Origin: Bacteroidia bacterium
Lineage (GTDB): Bacteria; Bacteroidota; Bacteroidia; Flavobacteriales; Flavobacteriaceae
Direction of reading: 5' to 3'
NCBI GenBank assembly: GCA_030427735.1
Contig: JAUIBP010000009.1
Span: 86,002 to 150,001 of the forward strand
Length of the DNA stretch: 64,000 nt
Shown: in pieces, positions 19,426-29,235 of the stretch
How positions within the stretch are numbered: the first letter of the stretch is position 1
Layout of the letters: each line of letters begins with the position of its first letter
Translations under genes and position numbers: made by a program
Notes under the pieces: model-generated
The model's input: only the letters and a program-made list of their open reading frames with translations
What the model was told of the DNA's origin: nothing
Database searches by the model: none

Positions 19426-19905
19426 TTACTTCTTAATCATAATGTCCTTATTATCTGATTTTGGTATTTTTATGATAATAAAGGGCTGGTTAATGACATC
19501 GTACCCCTCGCTAGTGGATGTTTTTTTGTAATTAACAATAACTTTGTTAGATGTCTCCTGGATGGTAGTAATTGTGACAGCATAGTGTGTTCTTGCTCTT
19601 ATGCTGTCAAAAATGGCAAGAACTGTTTCGGATTCAAAATCTATGTCATCATTAAATGTATTTGTTACCTTATGATAAGAATCCATTTTGGTAGTAAGTT
19701 CAATCCAAGTGGATGAATCTTTTATTATTAAGGCAGATGGCTCAATTTCCTCCTGTCCATTTCCATATAATTCACCTTCTCCAATTATGGAATAGTTGAC
19801 TTCATCGGTTACGTCATCATCATTTTGACAACTGCAAATTATAGAAGCCACTATAAAAAATAGTAAAAAATGCATCTTTCTCATTTCAATATATTTTGGT
19901 TTCAT
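19426..19905 (-). CDS. Lipoprotein with PrcB-like fold (paralogue of 24850)
   Basis: 159 aa; start likely at MHFLLFF or the upstream Met. Lipobox SIICSC then QNDDD. The mature domain is about 70% like that of 24850-25308 and shows a pattern seen in PrcB_C-type proteins (IDFESETVLAIFDSIR ... GYDVINQPFIIIKIPK). Role unknown. First gene of the three-lipoprotein operon, and its signal peptide is shared with the third gene. Confidence 0.65.
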   Translation of the reverse strand: MKPKYIEMRKMHFLLFFIVASIICSCQNDDDVTDEVNYSIIGEGELYGNGQEEIEPSALIIKDSSTWIELTTKMDSYHKVTNTFNDDIDFESETVLAIFDSIRARTHYAVTITTIQETSNKVIVNYKKTSTSEGYDVINQPFIIIKIPKSDNKDIMIKK

Positions 19906-20398
19906 TATGGTTATAATAAAATCTACATTAACAATATTAAGTGCTTAAAAATAAATAGGCCAAATTTTAAAAACAGTAGATTTACCATATCACTCTAGCC
20001 ATACTAAAGACATTAAGTGAAATTTTTATTTTCTTTTTTAAGTTCTTTATTTATGCAATTATATAAAATTTTCCCGTTAATGGGATAATTTTACAGGTAA
20101 ATTGTTGAAAATTATATTAGAGATTGTATATCAACGATATGATATAACATTCACTAACCGAAAACATAGATGTTTCTTTTCATCATTGTTATCAGCTTTT
20201 CTTTAGTCTTATGGTAACCCACACTATAGAACATTTGGATAAAGCACTAAACGGTTTTGAATATGTCAATCAGGAGTTGAATATTTCTACTAAAAAATGA
20301 TTGTTTTTAACTTTACAGGTTTGGTTGAAGAATTTATTTGATGTAGCCTTTATCTTTTATAAGAATATTTTTTATTTTCATGAGGATTAAAACAAACG
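19906..20398. other. Divergent intergenic region with a possible gene remnant
   Basis: About 490 bp between the lipoprotein operon and the TetR gene. A 29-codon reading frame at 20211-20300 (begins MVTHTIEHLDKALNGFEYVN) looks protein-like but short; it may be a gene remnant. No other signal recognised. Confidence 0.3.
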
Positions 20399-21037
20399 AT
20401 GAATAGGGTGAGAAAAACATATCAAGGAGAAATTAATAATAAAGAGCGTTCAAAACAAAAGCTTATAAGCGCAGTTGGAAAGGTGCTTAAAACGAAAGGC
20501 TATATAGGATTGACTGCAACCAATATTGCCAACGCCGCTGGATTAAGCCGTCGTCTTATAACCACGTATTTTGAATCTGTAGATGAATTAGTTGAAACTT
20601 ATGTTAGAAGTAAAGATTATTGGATTGAAGCCTCGGGGATAACGAAAGAAATGATCTCAGAAAACAAGGGTGAAGAAACGAAGGAGTTGTTAAATAATCT
20701 ATTACAAAATCAGTTAGATTTTTTTTATAATAGCCCAGAGATGCAAAAACTTGTTTTATGGGAAATAAGTAAAAAATCAAAAATCATGTATGAAGTATGT
20801 GATGAGAGAGAACAGTTAGGCAGTCAAGTATTTGAATTAATAGATAAAGAGCTACAAGACAATAAAACAGATATACGCGCCATATCTGCTTTATTGGTTG
20901 CTGGTATCTATTATATGGTATTACATGCTAAATCGACCGACACAACTTTCTGTGAAATTGATATTAACGAACCCGAAGGGATGCGGAGAATTAAAAATGC
21001 AGTAAGTTTAATTTTAGATATGTCTTATCACAATTAA
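20399..21037 (+). CDS. TetR-family transcriptional regulator
   Basis: 212 aa. N-terminal HTH at about 35-65 (TATNIANAAGLSRRLITTYF), then an all-helical ligand/dimer domain. Its target is unclear: neighbours are a convergent AraC-type gene and the divergent lipoprotein operon. Start ATG at 20399 is the first in frame. Confidence 0.85.
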   Translation: MNRVRKTYQGEINNKERSKQKLISAVGKVLKTKGYIGLTATNIANAAGLSRRLITTYFESVDELVETYVRSKDYWIEASGITKEMISENKGEETKELLNNLLQNQLDFFYNSPEMQKLVLWEISKKSKIMYEVCDEREQLGSQVFELIDKELQDNKTDIRAISALLVAGIYYMVLHAKSTDTTFCEIDINEPEGMRRIKNAVSLILDMSYHN

Positions 21038-21150
21038 TTATTTAAAAATAGAAATTCTTTCGGAATATATTTTTCGGTAGTTGTTAGTTAAAATATTAAG
21101 GGATAATATCATTTTTTGAAAAGCTCTTTGTGTTATATATAGTTAGTAAT

Positions 21151-22803
21151 TTACTCCCTTTTTTCCAGTTCTTTAATAAAAAGAGAAGGTTTTATTTCTG
21201 TTATTTTAGTAAATGATTTCGAGAATGATTCAGCAGAGTTAAATCCAGACTCTTCCGCAATTGCTTTTACGGTATATTTTCTGAAAACAGGATCCGATTT
21301 CAATCGGGAAATACAATGGGTTATCCGTAAGTCGTTAAGATAATTTGAAAAGCTTTTCCCTTTATGGTGATTGATGATTTTGGATAAATAGTTAGCATTC
21401 GTATTTAATTCATTAGCAAGGCTATTAATCTTTATTTGAGAATTTAAAAAGCCCTTGTTCTTTTCAAAATCATTTAGTTTGGTTATAACTTCTAGGACTA
21501 TTTCTTCTTTTATATTTAAGGATTTAGAATCTGATTTTGTGTTAACGATGTCTTTTTTAGGAGTCGTTGTGTCTTCTTCTAAAAGTTCCTGTAATTTTTT
21601 TCTATAGTGGCGTCTCTTATATAGTATCCAAATTAAGAGTAACAAAATGAGTGATGCGCAAAAGAAAATAAAAAATAAATATGACTTTTTTTCTTTTTGT
21701 AAACTTAAAACTAGTCGATCTCTATCTTTTAATAGAATTGGGGTGTTGTATTCTTTATTAAGTCGTTGTGTTAAATTTTTATAACGTTTGTTAAGTACAT
21801 TATCTATTTCAAGTAAGCGTCTAACATACTTTAATTCATTAGCGACATCTTCATTTTTATGGAAATGATCTATTAAGGCTTCATATCCGTTTCGAAATTC
21901 AGGTTCTAAATCATTAATGAGGTATGTTATGGAATCTAGTTTTACAAAGGAATTTACAAAATCTTTTGTTTGATTTAATTGCTTTGCACTCATACCCATA
22001 AAATAATAGCACATCGCTAAATTAGATAGGTCTTTATTATTTATAAATTTAGGCCTTACTTTTTTGAGACTATCGTAACTCTTTTGATAAGCAAAATTGT
22101 CGTAATTAATACAGGCTTCATTCAGTTTAAAATAGGGGATAAGTTCTTGTTTGTCATAATGAACGGATTCTTTTAAGCCCAAATTATTGTATAAAATTGC
22201 AGAATCTAATGCTTGCAAATGTCTGTAAGCATCACTTATGGCGTATAGGGAAATTAGATAGTCATTATAATTTTCTTTTTCTATAAATTCATTTTTAGCA
22301 TGTTTAAAAATCGTTAGAGCTTCTTGGTAATACCCTAATCTCGATTTAATTAATGCAATATTGAAGTCTACATCTGTGTTATCTGAAAGCGCTTTGGATT
22401 TTAAATAATAAGTCAATGCATTATCGTATTCTCTGCTATCGTAATAAATACCTCCTAAAACATAATATACTTCGGATAATTCTGATAAAAACTGCTTCTT
22501 GTTTTTGGATTCTTTTAATAGGTTTACTACGCTGTCCTTATACTGTGTTCTTTTCGTGTGTTTTATATAATATTTGTATCCTGATATCAGATTAAAAGTA
22601 TCATTATGGCTTTTAGCTTTTTTTACATATGCTTTTATATTCTGAAGAAGACATGTGGTATCCGATTTACAATTTTTAATCTTTTCTTTTAAGATATTAT
22701 AATCATATTCCTCTGATAGTTGAATATCTTGAATTTGTCCAAAAAGAAGGTTTAAAAGAGTAGAATAAAGGAATAGGGTAATAATCAGGGCGCACTTCAT
22801 CAA
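21151..22803 (-). CDS. Membrane TPR-AraC transcriptional regulator
   Basis: 550 aa: signal peptide (about 1-22), TPR repeats (about 95-300, for example YYDSREYDNALTYYLKSKAL), one transmembrane helix (about 371-392) and a cytoplasmic AraC HTH pair (about 440-548, SLANELNTNANYLSKIINHH and AIAEESGFNSAESFSKSF). Such proteins carry an outside or peptide-related signal to promoters in flavobacteria. It lies between the two copies of the 24-nt element and may control the nearby outer-membrane and TlpA loci; that is inferred. Confidence 0.85.
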   Translation of the reverse strand: MMKCALIITLFLYSTLLNLLFGQIQDIQLSEEYDYNILKEKIKNCKSDTTCLLQNIKAYVKKAKSHNDTFNLISGYKYYIKHTKRTQYKDSVVNLLKESKNKKQFLSELSEVYYVLGGIYYDSREYDNALTYYLKSKALSDNTDVDFNIALIKSRLGYYQEALTIFKHAKNEFIEKENYNDYLISLYAISDAYRHLQALDSAILYNNLGLKESVHYDKQELIPYFKLNEACINYDNFAYQKSYDSLKKVRPKFINNKDLSNLAMCYYFMGMSAKQLNQTKDFVNSFVKLDSITYLINDLEPEFRNGYEALIDHFHKNEDVANELKYVRRLLEIDNVLNKRYKNLTQRLNKEYNTPILLKDRDRLVLSLQKEKKSYLFFIFFCASLILLLLIWILYKRRHYRKKLQELLEEDTTTPKKDIVNTKSDSKSLNIKEEIVLEVITKLNDFEKNKGFLNSQIKINSLANELNTNANYLSKIINHHKGKSFSNYLNDLRITHCISRLKSDPVFRKYTVKAIAEESGFNSAESFSKSFTKITEIKPSLFIKELEKRE

Positions 22804-23642
22804 TCTATCGTTTGAAATATTCTGTTTATCGATTTATGTATATAACTTGATAACTAAGTTTTAATTGCCGTCGCAAGATATAGTGCTGAAGCTATAAATT
22901 CAACTTTAACATCATAATTTTTAATAAGGAATTTATCTCTAACAGATGTAATACTTTTACAGTTTTTCTCTAAACCTTTAGCAATTATTCTTGCGTTTAA
23001 CCCTTTATTGGTTTTGAAGGTTATCTAATCTAATATGGGATATCAAATTTACTAAAGGAATGACACTTTATAATTATGCAAATTTATCATGGATTGGATT
23101 TTAAATGAATAAAAAGGAAGTATCTCACTAAGTGTGTAAAGTTTAAATATCGAGGGTTAAATGTGTTTAGCTGTTTTATTGACTGCAAAGACAGGAGCAT
23201 TTATCTATACCTTGTTTTCATAAATATACCACTCTACATTCATGAATCTAGACTTAATAGCTTTCGATTTTCATTTTTTTTAATCTTATTTCGCTCTCAG
23301 AATAAATTTGATCCGTTCATTAATATATTCATGAACTATAAATTGAAATTAAATGGTCATAGATGTTAAAATGACAGTTGTTGAGATATATGATTTTTTT
23401 TTTTTTTGATAATGCTCATGTTATTCTTAAGTTCATTTATCTGACAATGATATTTAGTCGTATGAAAGTAAAATTTCTAAATATGATAAGTGTGTCATGA
23501 ATATGGCGTATCAAAAAAAAATAAGAATTAATGCTAATAGGAACATTAATAATTCCTTCAATTTGGCTTTTTAATAGGTTATAAGTTGTAGTGTACTAGA
23601 TTTTCCTACTAAAATAGTAATGATTAATTTGAAAAATATTTT
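22804..23642. other. Intergenic region with shared element and poly-T tract
   Basis: 840 bp without a convincing gene. Contents: the 24-nt element at 23232-23255, a 14-T run (23394-23407), and other short AT-rich runs. A 68-codon frame at 23163-23369 lacks protein-like composition. Confidence 0.4.
23232..23255 (+). promoter_or_regulatory. 24-nt element shared with 14512-14535
   Basis: Exact reverse-complement copy of the 14512-14535 element (core CTACATTCATGAATCTAGAC), lying about 390 bp upstream of the TlpA-like gene. A partial second box (minus-strand TTTATGAAAACAAGG) sits about 23 bp away, as in the first copy. Confidence 0.5.
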
Positions 23643-24764
23643 ATGTCAAAAAATAAATTTATAAGTATTATAATTTTTCTTAATATTTTTTCTTGTAAAA
23701 ATTTAGAAGAAAAATTCAGTCTAAACGGTACGATTACAGTTGAAGGTGTTAAAGACTTAGCATTGGCAAGTGGATTTATCTCAGGTGATTTCTATGATTA
23801 TAAATTTAATAAAGAGGTTACTAAAGTTTATAACAAAAGGTTTGAAATAGAAGGGGAAATGAATGTGCCCCATGCCTTTTATTTCATCACCAACACAGGA
23901 GGTATCTCTGGCCTCTTTTTTCTTGATGAAGTAGAGCAGACTTTATTGATCGATACGTTAAGTATGAATATAACCCCAAAAGTTATTAATTCTAAAACTA
24001 ACGATGAATATTTATATAAATATTTGCCACGTACGGAAAAGTTAACAGAAAGAGATGAAATATTAAAAAGCCAATGGAATGATTCAATTTCAGATTTAAA
24101 AAAAGAACAGATTCGAAACGGAAGAAGAAAAATTAGAGAAAAAAAAGATGAAGTCCTACTGAATTACGTAAAAGAGTACCCTTCCTCAGTAGTTGCCATG
24201 TGGTTAATTGCAAGAAACTTTACTATATACGGATTTAAAGAAATATACCATACTGCATATAGTCACTTATCCTTTAATTTAAAAGAGACTTATTGTGGTA
24301 AAGCATTAGAATCCAAATTGAAAATAGCTAGTATTACTTCAATACATGGAATATTACCAGATGCATTTCTTAAAGAATATCAAGGTGTTAGTAAGTCAAT
24401 TTCATTTAAAGAACTTCCTTCGCGGTACACTCTTGTCGATTTCTGGGCAAGTAATTGTGAACCTTGCATAAAACAATTTCCTGCTTTGAAGGAATTGTAT
24501 GAAACAACAGATCGAAATTATTTTGACATTATTGCAATTTCCACAGATTCAGAACGAACTGCTGAAAATTGGGAGAGGATTATACAGGATAAAACATTAA
24601 CGTGGAATCAGTTTCTTGATGAAAATGGAGATTTTTCTAAAAAACTTATGATTAATGCTGTTCCTGCAAATTTTTTATTAGATAACAATGGAAAAATTTT
24701 ATTAAAAAATTTTTCTGTCGAAGAATTGAAAAATTTTCTTAGCACTAATCAGAAAAAGGTATAA
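23643..24764 (+). CDS. TlpA-like thioredoxin-fold lipoprotein
   Basis: 373 aa. Signal peptide with lipobox-like NIFSC then KNLEEK, so lipid-anchored. An N-terminal beta domain (about 25-130, typical of DUF4369-type proteins) and a coiled segment precede a C-terminal thioredoxin-like domain (about 250-370) with C272-x-x-C275 in WASNCEPC and a cis-Pro VPANF. Such proteins reduce disulfides in the envelope. Upstream 24-nt element may control it. Confidence 0.85.
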   Translation: MSKNKFISIIIFLNIFSCKNLEEKFSLNGTITVEGVKDLALASGFISGDFYDYKFNKEVTKVYNKRFEIEGEMNVPHAFYFITNTGGISGLFFLDEVEQTLLIDTLSMNITPKVINSKTNDEYLYKYLPRTEKLTERDEILKSQWNDSISDLKKEQIRNGRRKIREKKDEVLLNYVKEYPSSVVAMWLIARNFTIYGFKEIYHTAYSHLSFNLKETYCGKALESKLKIASITSIHGILPDAFLKEYQGVSKSISFKELPSRYTLVDFWASNCEPCIKQFPALKELYETTDRNYFDIIAISTDSERTAENWERIIQDKTLTWNQFLDENGDFSKKLMINAVPANFLLDNNGKILLKNFSVEELKNFLSTNQKKV

Positions 24765-24849
24765 GTAAACAATTCATAGGTGAAATTTGTTGTGTATAAT
24801 TTTGACGCAACCAAAACCGAAATTAAGCATCTTATAAATAAATAACATT

Positions 24850-25308
24850 ATGAGAAATTGGATATACTTACTTTTTTTGACTCTTGTACTAGTATCTTGT
24901 AGCAATGAAGATGATGACATAACCGATGAAGTCAACTATTCCATAATTGGAGAAGGTGAATTATATGGAAATGGACAGGAGGAAATTGAACCATCGAACT
25001 TAATAATACAAGATTCAGCTTCGTGGAGTGCACTTACTACAAAAATGGATTCTTATAGTAAGATAACAAATACATTCGATAATGATATCGATTTTAGTTC
25101 TGATATGGTTCTGGCTATTTTTGACAGTATAAGGGCAAGAACATTTTATACTTTTACAATGACTACAATTCAAGAAACATCAACCAAAGTTATTGTAAAC
25201 TATAAGAAGACAACAACTAACCAGGGGTACGATGTCATTAACCAGCCTTTTATAGTTGTAAAAATACCAAAATCGAGTAATAAGGAAATTTTGTTTAATC
25301 AAAACTAA
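24850..25308 (+). CDS. Lipoprotein with PrcB-like fold (paralogue of 19426)
   Basis: 152 aa. Lipobox LVLVSC then SNEDDD. The mature part closely parallels that of 19426-19905, with motifs FSSDMVLAIFDSIRARTFYT and GYDVINQPFIVVKIPK. The 5' leader of this gene resembles that of 25490 (ACGCAACCAAA then AAATAAATA). Function unknown; a small PrcB_C-like beta domain is my best guess. Confidence 0.65.
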   Translation: MRNWIYLLFLTLVLVSCSNEDDDITDEVNYSIIGEGELYGNGQEEIEPSNLIIQDSASWSALTTKMDSYSKITNTFDNDIDFSSDMVLAIFDSIRARTFYTFTMTTIQETSTKVIVNYKKTTTNQGYDVINQPFIVVKIPKSSNKEILFNQN

Positions 25309-25489
25309 TAGTCTTAGATTAAACAAATTCGTTGTCTTTGCGTTTTCAATTTATATCCTTTTTTACAAGATAAAATTCAAAATTGGGTTGGGTAGGAAGG
25401 CAAGTTATCTACGAACCCATTTAAAATAGGTTGTAGCCAATATAACGCAACCAAATAGAACTTCTATTATCTACAAATAAATAGTACTT

Positions 25490-25960
25490 ATGAAAAAAAT
25501 AATTTTAGGGTTTTTGACAATTGGCATTTTGTTGTCTTGCAGTAGTGATGATGATAACGAATTCAATACCAACGAACAAAATTTTCTTGTTTTTGGGCAT
25601 TTTTATGGAGAATGTTTTGGAGAAAAATGTGTAGAAACATTTAAACTAACCGATACATCGCTTTTTGAAGATACAGTTGACGACTACAACGGAGAGAATG
25701 CCGAATTTGTTGAATTAGAACATGATTTGTTTAAACAAGTTAAAAACATAACGGATTTTTTCCCTAATCAACTTCTCAATCAGAATGAAACAGTTTTTGG
25801 TTGTCCAGATTGTACTGACGGAGGAGGATTATTTATTCAATATTCAGAAAATGGGAATTTAAAACGTTGGAGAATTGACCAAGTCAAAGATAATGTTCCT
25901 GATTATTTACATATTTTTATTGATAAAGTGAACGAAAAAATAGCACTTATAAACGAATAA
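25490..25960 (+). CDS. Surface-type lipoprotein
   Basis: 156 aa. Lipobox ILLSC then SSDDDN. Cysteine pairs (CFGEKC, GCPDC) suggest disulfides or metal binding; Asp-rich. No family recognised. Its 5' leader shares ACGCAACCAAA...AAATAAATA with that of 24850, so the two were probably duplicated with their leaders. Confidence 0.6.
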   Translation: MKKIILGFLTIGILLSCSSDDDNEFNTNEQNFLVFGHFYGECFGEKCVETFKLTDTSLFEDTVDDYNGENAEFVELEHDLFKQVKNITDFFPNQLLNQNETVFGCPDCTDGGGLFIQYSENGNLKRWRIDQVKDNVPDYLHIFIDKVNEKIALINE

Positions 25961-26124
25961 AAAATGGCTTATGAGAATGATGTATCTAGCTGATCGCAGC
26001 TGAATTCCTTATTGAAATTCTATGCTTATTTAGAGTCTTACCGCACCGATGTCTTACCGAAACCATTATCGTCAATTTTAAATGTTACCAAACTAAGAAA
26101 ATAGGTTTATAAAATATTAAAAAC

Positions 26125-26658
26125 ATGAAAAGCAGAATTCTTATTATTAGTTTATTGTTATTAAGTAGCATAATTTCATCTTGTTCTTCAGATGATGGTT
26201 TTAATTATCAAAGTGATTTTGAAAATAGCCGAAATGCTTGGTTGAATTTTAAATCATCATCAAATAATTCATATAAATATACCGTAAATGGAGGTTCAGT
26301 TTTTACTACTTATGGTTGGGAGACTACTATTACAGTGTCTAAAGGCGTAATAATTGGACGTGCTTTTAGATACACAAATGGGGCAGAAGATTTTATTCCA
26401 GTAGACCAATTGGAATGGACTGAAAATGAAAATGAAATCAACAGTCTCGAGCATGAGCATACAAGCGCATTTACCGCTGTAACCTTAGATGCTATATATA
26501 TCAAAGCTGAATACGAATGGTTAATAAAGAGGGATAATGCAAATTCGGTTTTTAAAAGTGATAACGATGGGATGATTTCAGCTTGTGGATATTATTTTAA
26601 TGATTGTCAAGATGATTGTTTCCATGGGGTGCATATTAAAACTATAGAAACCCTTTGA
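26125..26658 (+). CDS. Surface-type lipoprotein
   Basis: 177 aa. Lipobox IISSC then SSDDG. The mature part is Ser/Asn-rich then acidic, ending in cysteines (ACGYYFNDCQDDC). No family recognised. A 38-codon frame follows immediately in another phase and may be the missing C-terminus after a frameshift. Confidence 0.6.
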   Translation: MKSRILIISLLLLSSIISSCSSDDGFNYQSDFENSRNAWLNFKSSSNNSYKYTVNGGSVFTTYGWETTITVSKGVIIGRAFRYTNGAEDFIPVDQLEWTENENEINSLEHEHTSAFTAVTLDAIYIKAEYEWLIKRDNANSVFKSDNDGMISACGYYFNDCQDDCFHGVHIKTIETL

Positions 26659-26666
26659 AATTCCGG

Positions 26667-26783
26667 ATGGGTAAAACATTTGAAAATTTAAGTAATCCTG
26701 CTATAGGTAAGAAATTTTTGGAAGACGGTAAAAATGATGTTTTAATAGGAAACACATGTAATGAAGCGTCTCTCTATATATAA
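26667..26783 (+). CDS. Micro-ORF or frameshifted tail, 38 aa
   Basis: Begins MGKTFENLSNPAIGKKFLED, ends at TAA 26783, 14 bp before the amidohydrolase ATG. Composition is protein-like. It may be a small gene, a remnant, or the tail of the preceding lipoprotein in a shifted frame; the frame is open upstream into that gene's end. Confidence 0.35.
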   Translation: MGKTFENLSNPAIGKKFLEDGKNDVLIGNTCNEASLYI

Positions 26784-26797
26784 ATTTATTAAAGCCA

Positions 26798-28072
26798 ATG
26801 AAAAATATAGGCGTAATATTATTGCTTCTATCAGCTATGTTTGCAGCAGTTTCTTGTAAAGAGAAGGAGACGATTGATTTATTAATTAGTAACACTAGCA
26901 TAATTTCTGTTGAGAATGAAGCTATTGAAGAGAATAAAGATATTTTAATCAAAGAAGGGAAGATCTTCGGTATTAGTAATCATAAAAAAAGTTATAATGC
27001 TTATACCATAAAAGAAAAAATTAATGCAGAAGGTAAATTTGTAATGCCTTCTCTTATAGATATGCATGTGCATATTCCTGATGGTTTAAGCAAAACAATT
27101 TTACCAATGTATTTTGCAAATGGTATAAGCTTGGTTAGATCAATGCGGGCAGTGGATAGTTATTCAAAAATTAAAGAGGGGCTTTCAGATAAATATTACT
27201 ATCCAAGTATTTATTTTTCATCACCTACAATAAGCAGAAAATTGGACTTTGATAGCGAGGAAGTAGATTCTCTCTTTTCAAAATATGCGATAGATGGTTA
27301 TGATTTCACAAAAATACTAAGTGTTAAAGATTCTACAGTATTTAAAAATATAGTTACGTCTGCTGAAAAGTATAATATAGAATTAGCAGGACATTATCTC
27401 CCTAATATTCCTAAGAGTTTGTTTTATAAGGCTAATTATAAAACAGTTGAACATTTGGGTGGATTTATACACAATGATTCTTTGGATTTATCTTCATTAA
27501 AGGAATTTATAACTAGAAATATATATATGTGCCCTACCTTAAATTGGTATTATATTTCGGATAAAATTATAGAGGAAAATCAAATTTTAAATAAAGAAGA
27601 GTATAGTAGATTTATACCAAATAATATTCTTGAAATTTGGAAAGAACGATATATTTCAAAAAATAAAAATGTGACAGATTATACCAATAGAATAAAAGCA
27701 GTAGAGAATATAAATGCCGTAGCCCCAGAGCTTATTATAGCTGGCGGTGACTCTAACATCTATATTGTACCAGGCTTTGGTCTGTATGATGAGCTTAATC
27801 GTCTAGAAGATGCAGGGTTATCTCCTTTTCAAATATTAAAAACAGCAACGGTAAATTCTGCAAAGTGTTTAAATATATTTGATAAAACAGGATCAGTCGA
27901 TATAGGTAAAGAAGCAAGTTTGTTGATTCTAAATGAAAACCCAATAATGAACTTGTCTTCGCTAAAGAACATCTACGGGATTTTTTATAAAAATAGGTAT
28001 TCAGATAGAACAACTTTAGATTTAATTTTAAAAAAGTCAATAAGTGAATTGAAAAAGACCGACAGATGGTAA
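26798..28072 (+). CDS. Amidohydrolase-family lipoprotein
   Basis: 424 aa. Lipobox FAAVSC20 then KEKE. Amidohydrolase fold: metal-binding H90-x-H92 (IDMHVH), H in AGHY and EHLG, and the late Asp in AGGDSN. The family hydrolyses amides or related bonds in cyclic and linear substrates; specificity cannot be read. Lipid-anchored location suggests periplasmic or surface action. Preceded by lipoprotein cargo and followed by the DUF6252 array. Confidence 0.85.
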   Translation: MKNIGVILLLLSAMFAAVSCKEKETIDLLISNTSIISVENEAIEENKDILIKEGKIFGISNHKKSYNAYTIKEKINAEGKFVMPSLIDMHVHIPDGLSKTILPMYFANGISLVRSMRAVDSYSKIKEGLSDKYYYPSIYFSSPTISRKLDFDSEEVDSLFSKYAIDGYDFTKILSVKDSTVFKNIVTSAEKYNIELAGHYLPNIPKSLFYKANYKTVEHLGGFIHNDSLDLSSLKEFITRNIYMCPTLNWYYISDKIIEENQILNKEEYSRFIPNNILEIWKERYISKNKNVTDYTNRIKAVENINAVAPELIIAGGDSNIYIVPGFGLYDELNRLEDAGLSPFQILKTATVNSAKCLNIFDKTGSVDIGKEASLLILNENPIMNLSSLKNIYGIFYKNRYSDRTTLDLILKKSISELKKTDRW

Positions 28073-28134
28073 ACAATTATAGAATCTTAACTTATCTAAT
28101 TTTTTAAGAAATCATTAAAAAAGTAAACCAAGCT

Positions 28135-28680
28135 ATGAAAAAATTATTATTAATTTTAACAGTCTTAACAACATTATACTCGTGTAGTGAAGATGATGAT
28201 CAACCAACAAATCCTATCGACCAATTACCTCCTGTCACCCAAACAGGCGAACAAACTTTTGGTTGCTTAATTAATGGTGAACCATTTGTGCCTCCAGTAT
28301 TTGGTCGTAATGCGCCAAAGGCGTTTTATCAGCTTGTAGATGGTGCTTATTTTTTAGGAATTTCTGCATCAATTAATTCCAGTCCATTAAAAAGTTTAGG
28401 TATTGGTGCTGATGCAATTTCAATCAAGGAGAATATGTCTTATACATTCACGCAGGAGGATAAGGATAATCCAGCCTTTTATGCTAGATATCTTTTAGGT
28501 GGAGGGATAAATGCGGAATATACAACTACAATAGTTCATAGTGGCATAATTAATATATCAAAATTCGATGAAGATAATTTTATTATATCTGGAACATTTG
28601 AATTTGAAGCAGAAGAAATTAATACAGGAGAAATAATTCAAGTTTCGGAAGGTCGATTCGATCTTAACTATACCAACTAA
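28135..28680 (+). CDS. DUF6252-type lipoprotein 1 of 5
   Basis: 181 aa. Signal peptide and lipobox TLYSC, then SEDDDQ. The family blocks are present: QLPPVTQTGEQTFGCLINGE near the mature N-terminus and SGTFEFEA...EGRFD at the end. Sub-type GEQTFGCLING. This and the next two copies are 6-7 bp apart. Function not established; likely surface-exposed. Confidence 0.75.
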   Translation: MKKLLLILTVLTTLYSCSEDDDQPTNPIDQLPPVTQTGEQTFGCLINGEPFVPPVFGRNAPKAFYQLVDGAYFLGISASINSSPLKSLGIGADAISIKENMSYTFTQEDKDNPAFYARYLLGGGINAEYTTTIVHSGIINISKFDEDNFIISGTFEFEAEEINTGEIIQVSEGRFDLNYTN

Positions 28681-28686
28681 ACTATT

Positions 28687-29229
28687 ATGAAGCATTATAT
28701 TTTATACCTATTGTTGGGTTTGAGCTTAGCAGGCTGTTGTAACGACGACGACCAACCCGAAAACCCTAAAGAACAATTACCACCTGCTACGCAAACCGGC
28801 GAACAAACTTTTGGTTGCTTAATTAATGGCGAACCATTTGTGCCACCAATATTTGGTCGTAATGCGCCTAAGGCGTTTTATCAATTTGTAGATGGGGCTT
28901 ATACCTTGAATATTAGTGGTAGCAATGGAGGAGGTTCTACTTTGCAATCAATTTCCATTGGTGCTATTGATACTCCTTTTATAATAGAAGAAACCACTTA
29001 TGCTTTATACGAGGAAAGTGAAGGGAAATATTATGGTAAATATAATATAGGAGGAGGAATCACTTATAGTGGAACTTCATCCGAGGAACTCCCAGGCACA
29101 TTAACCATAACAAACTTCGACCCAAAGAACTTTATTATTTCAGGAACGTTTGAGTTTACAGTTTTAGATGATGACGGCAACGAAATCAATATTACCGATG
29201 GCCGTTTCGATATGAATTATACCAATTAA
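28687..29229 (+). CDS. DUF6252-type lipoprotein 2 of 5
   Basis: 180 aa. Signal peptide nearly identical in DNA to copies 3-5 (MKHYILYLLLGLSLAGCCND) but its mature start (GEQTFGCLING, PFVPP) matches copy 1, so it joins the two sub-types. Ends EINITDGRFDMNYTN. Lipid attachment at the Cys of AGC or GCC. Confidence 0.75.
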   Translation: MKHYILYLLLGLSLAGCCNDDDQPENPKEQLPPATQTGEQTFGCLINGEPFVPPIFGRNAPKAFYQFVDGAYTLNISGSNGGGSTLQSISIGAIDTPFIIEETTYALYEESEGKYYGKYNIGGGITYSGTSSEELPGTLTITNFDPKNFIISGTFEFTVLDDDGNEINITDGRFDMNYTN

Positions 29230-29235
29230 ACTTTT

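Noticed and set aside
23163..23369. 68-codon frame in the intergenic region before the TlpA-like gene
   Set aside because: AT-rich, hydrophobic, no RBS-like context and overlaps the shared 24-nt element.
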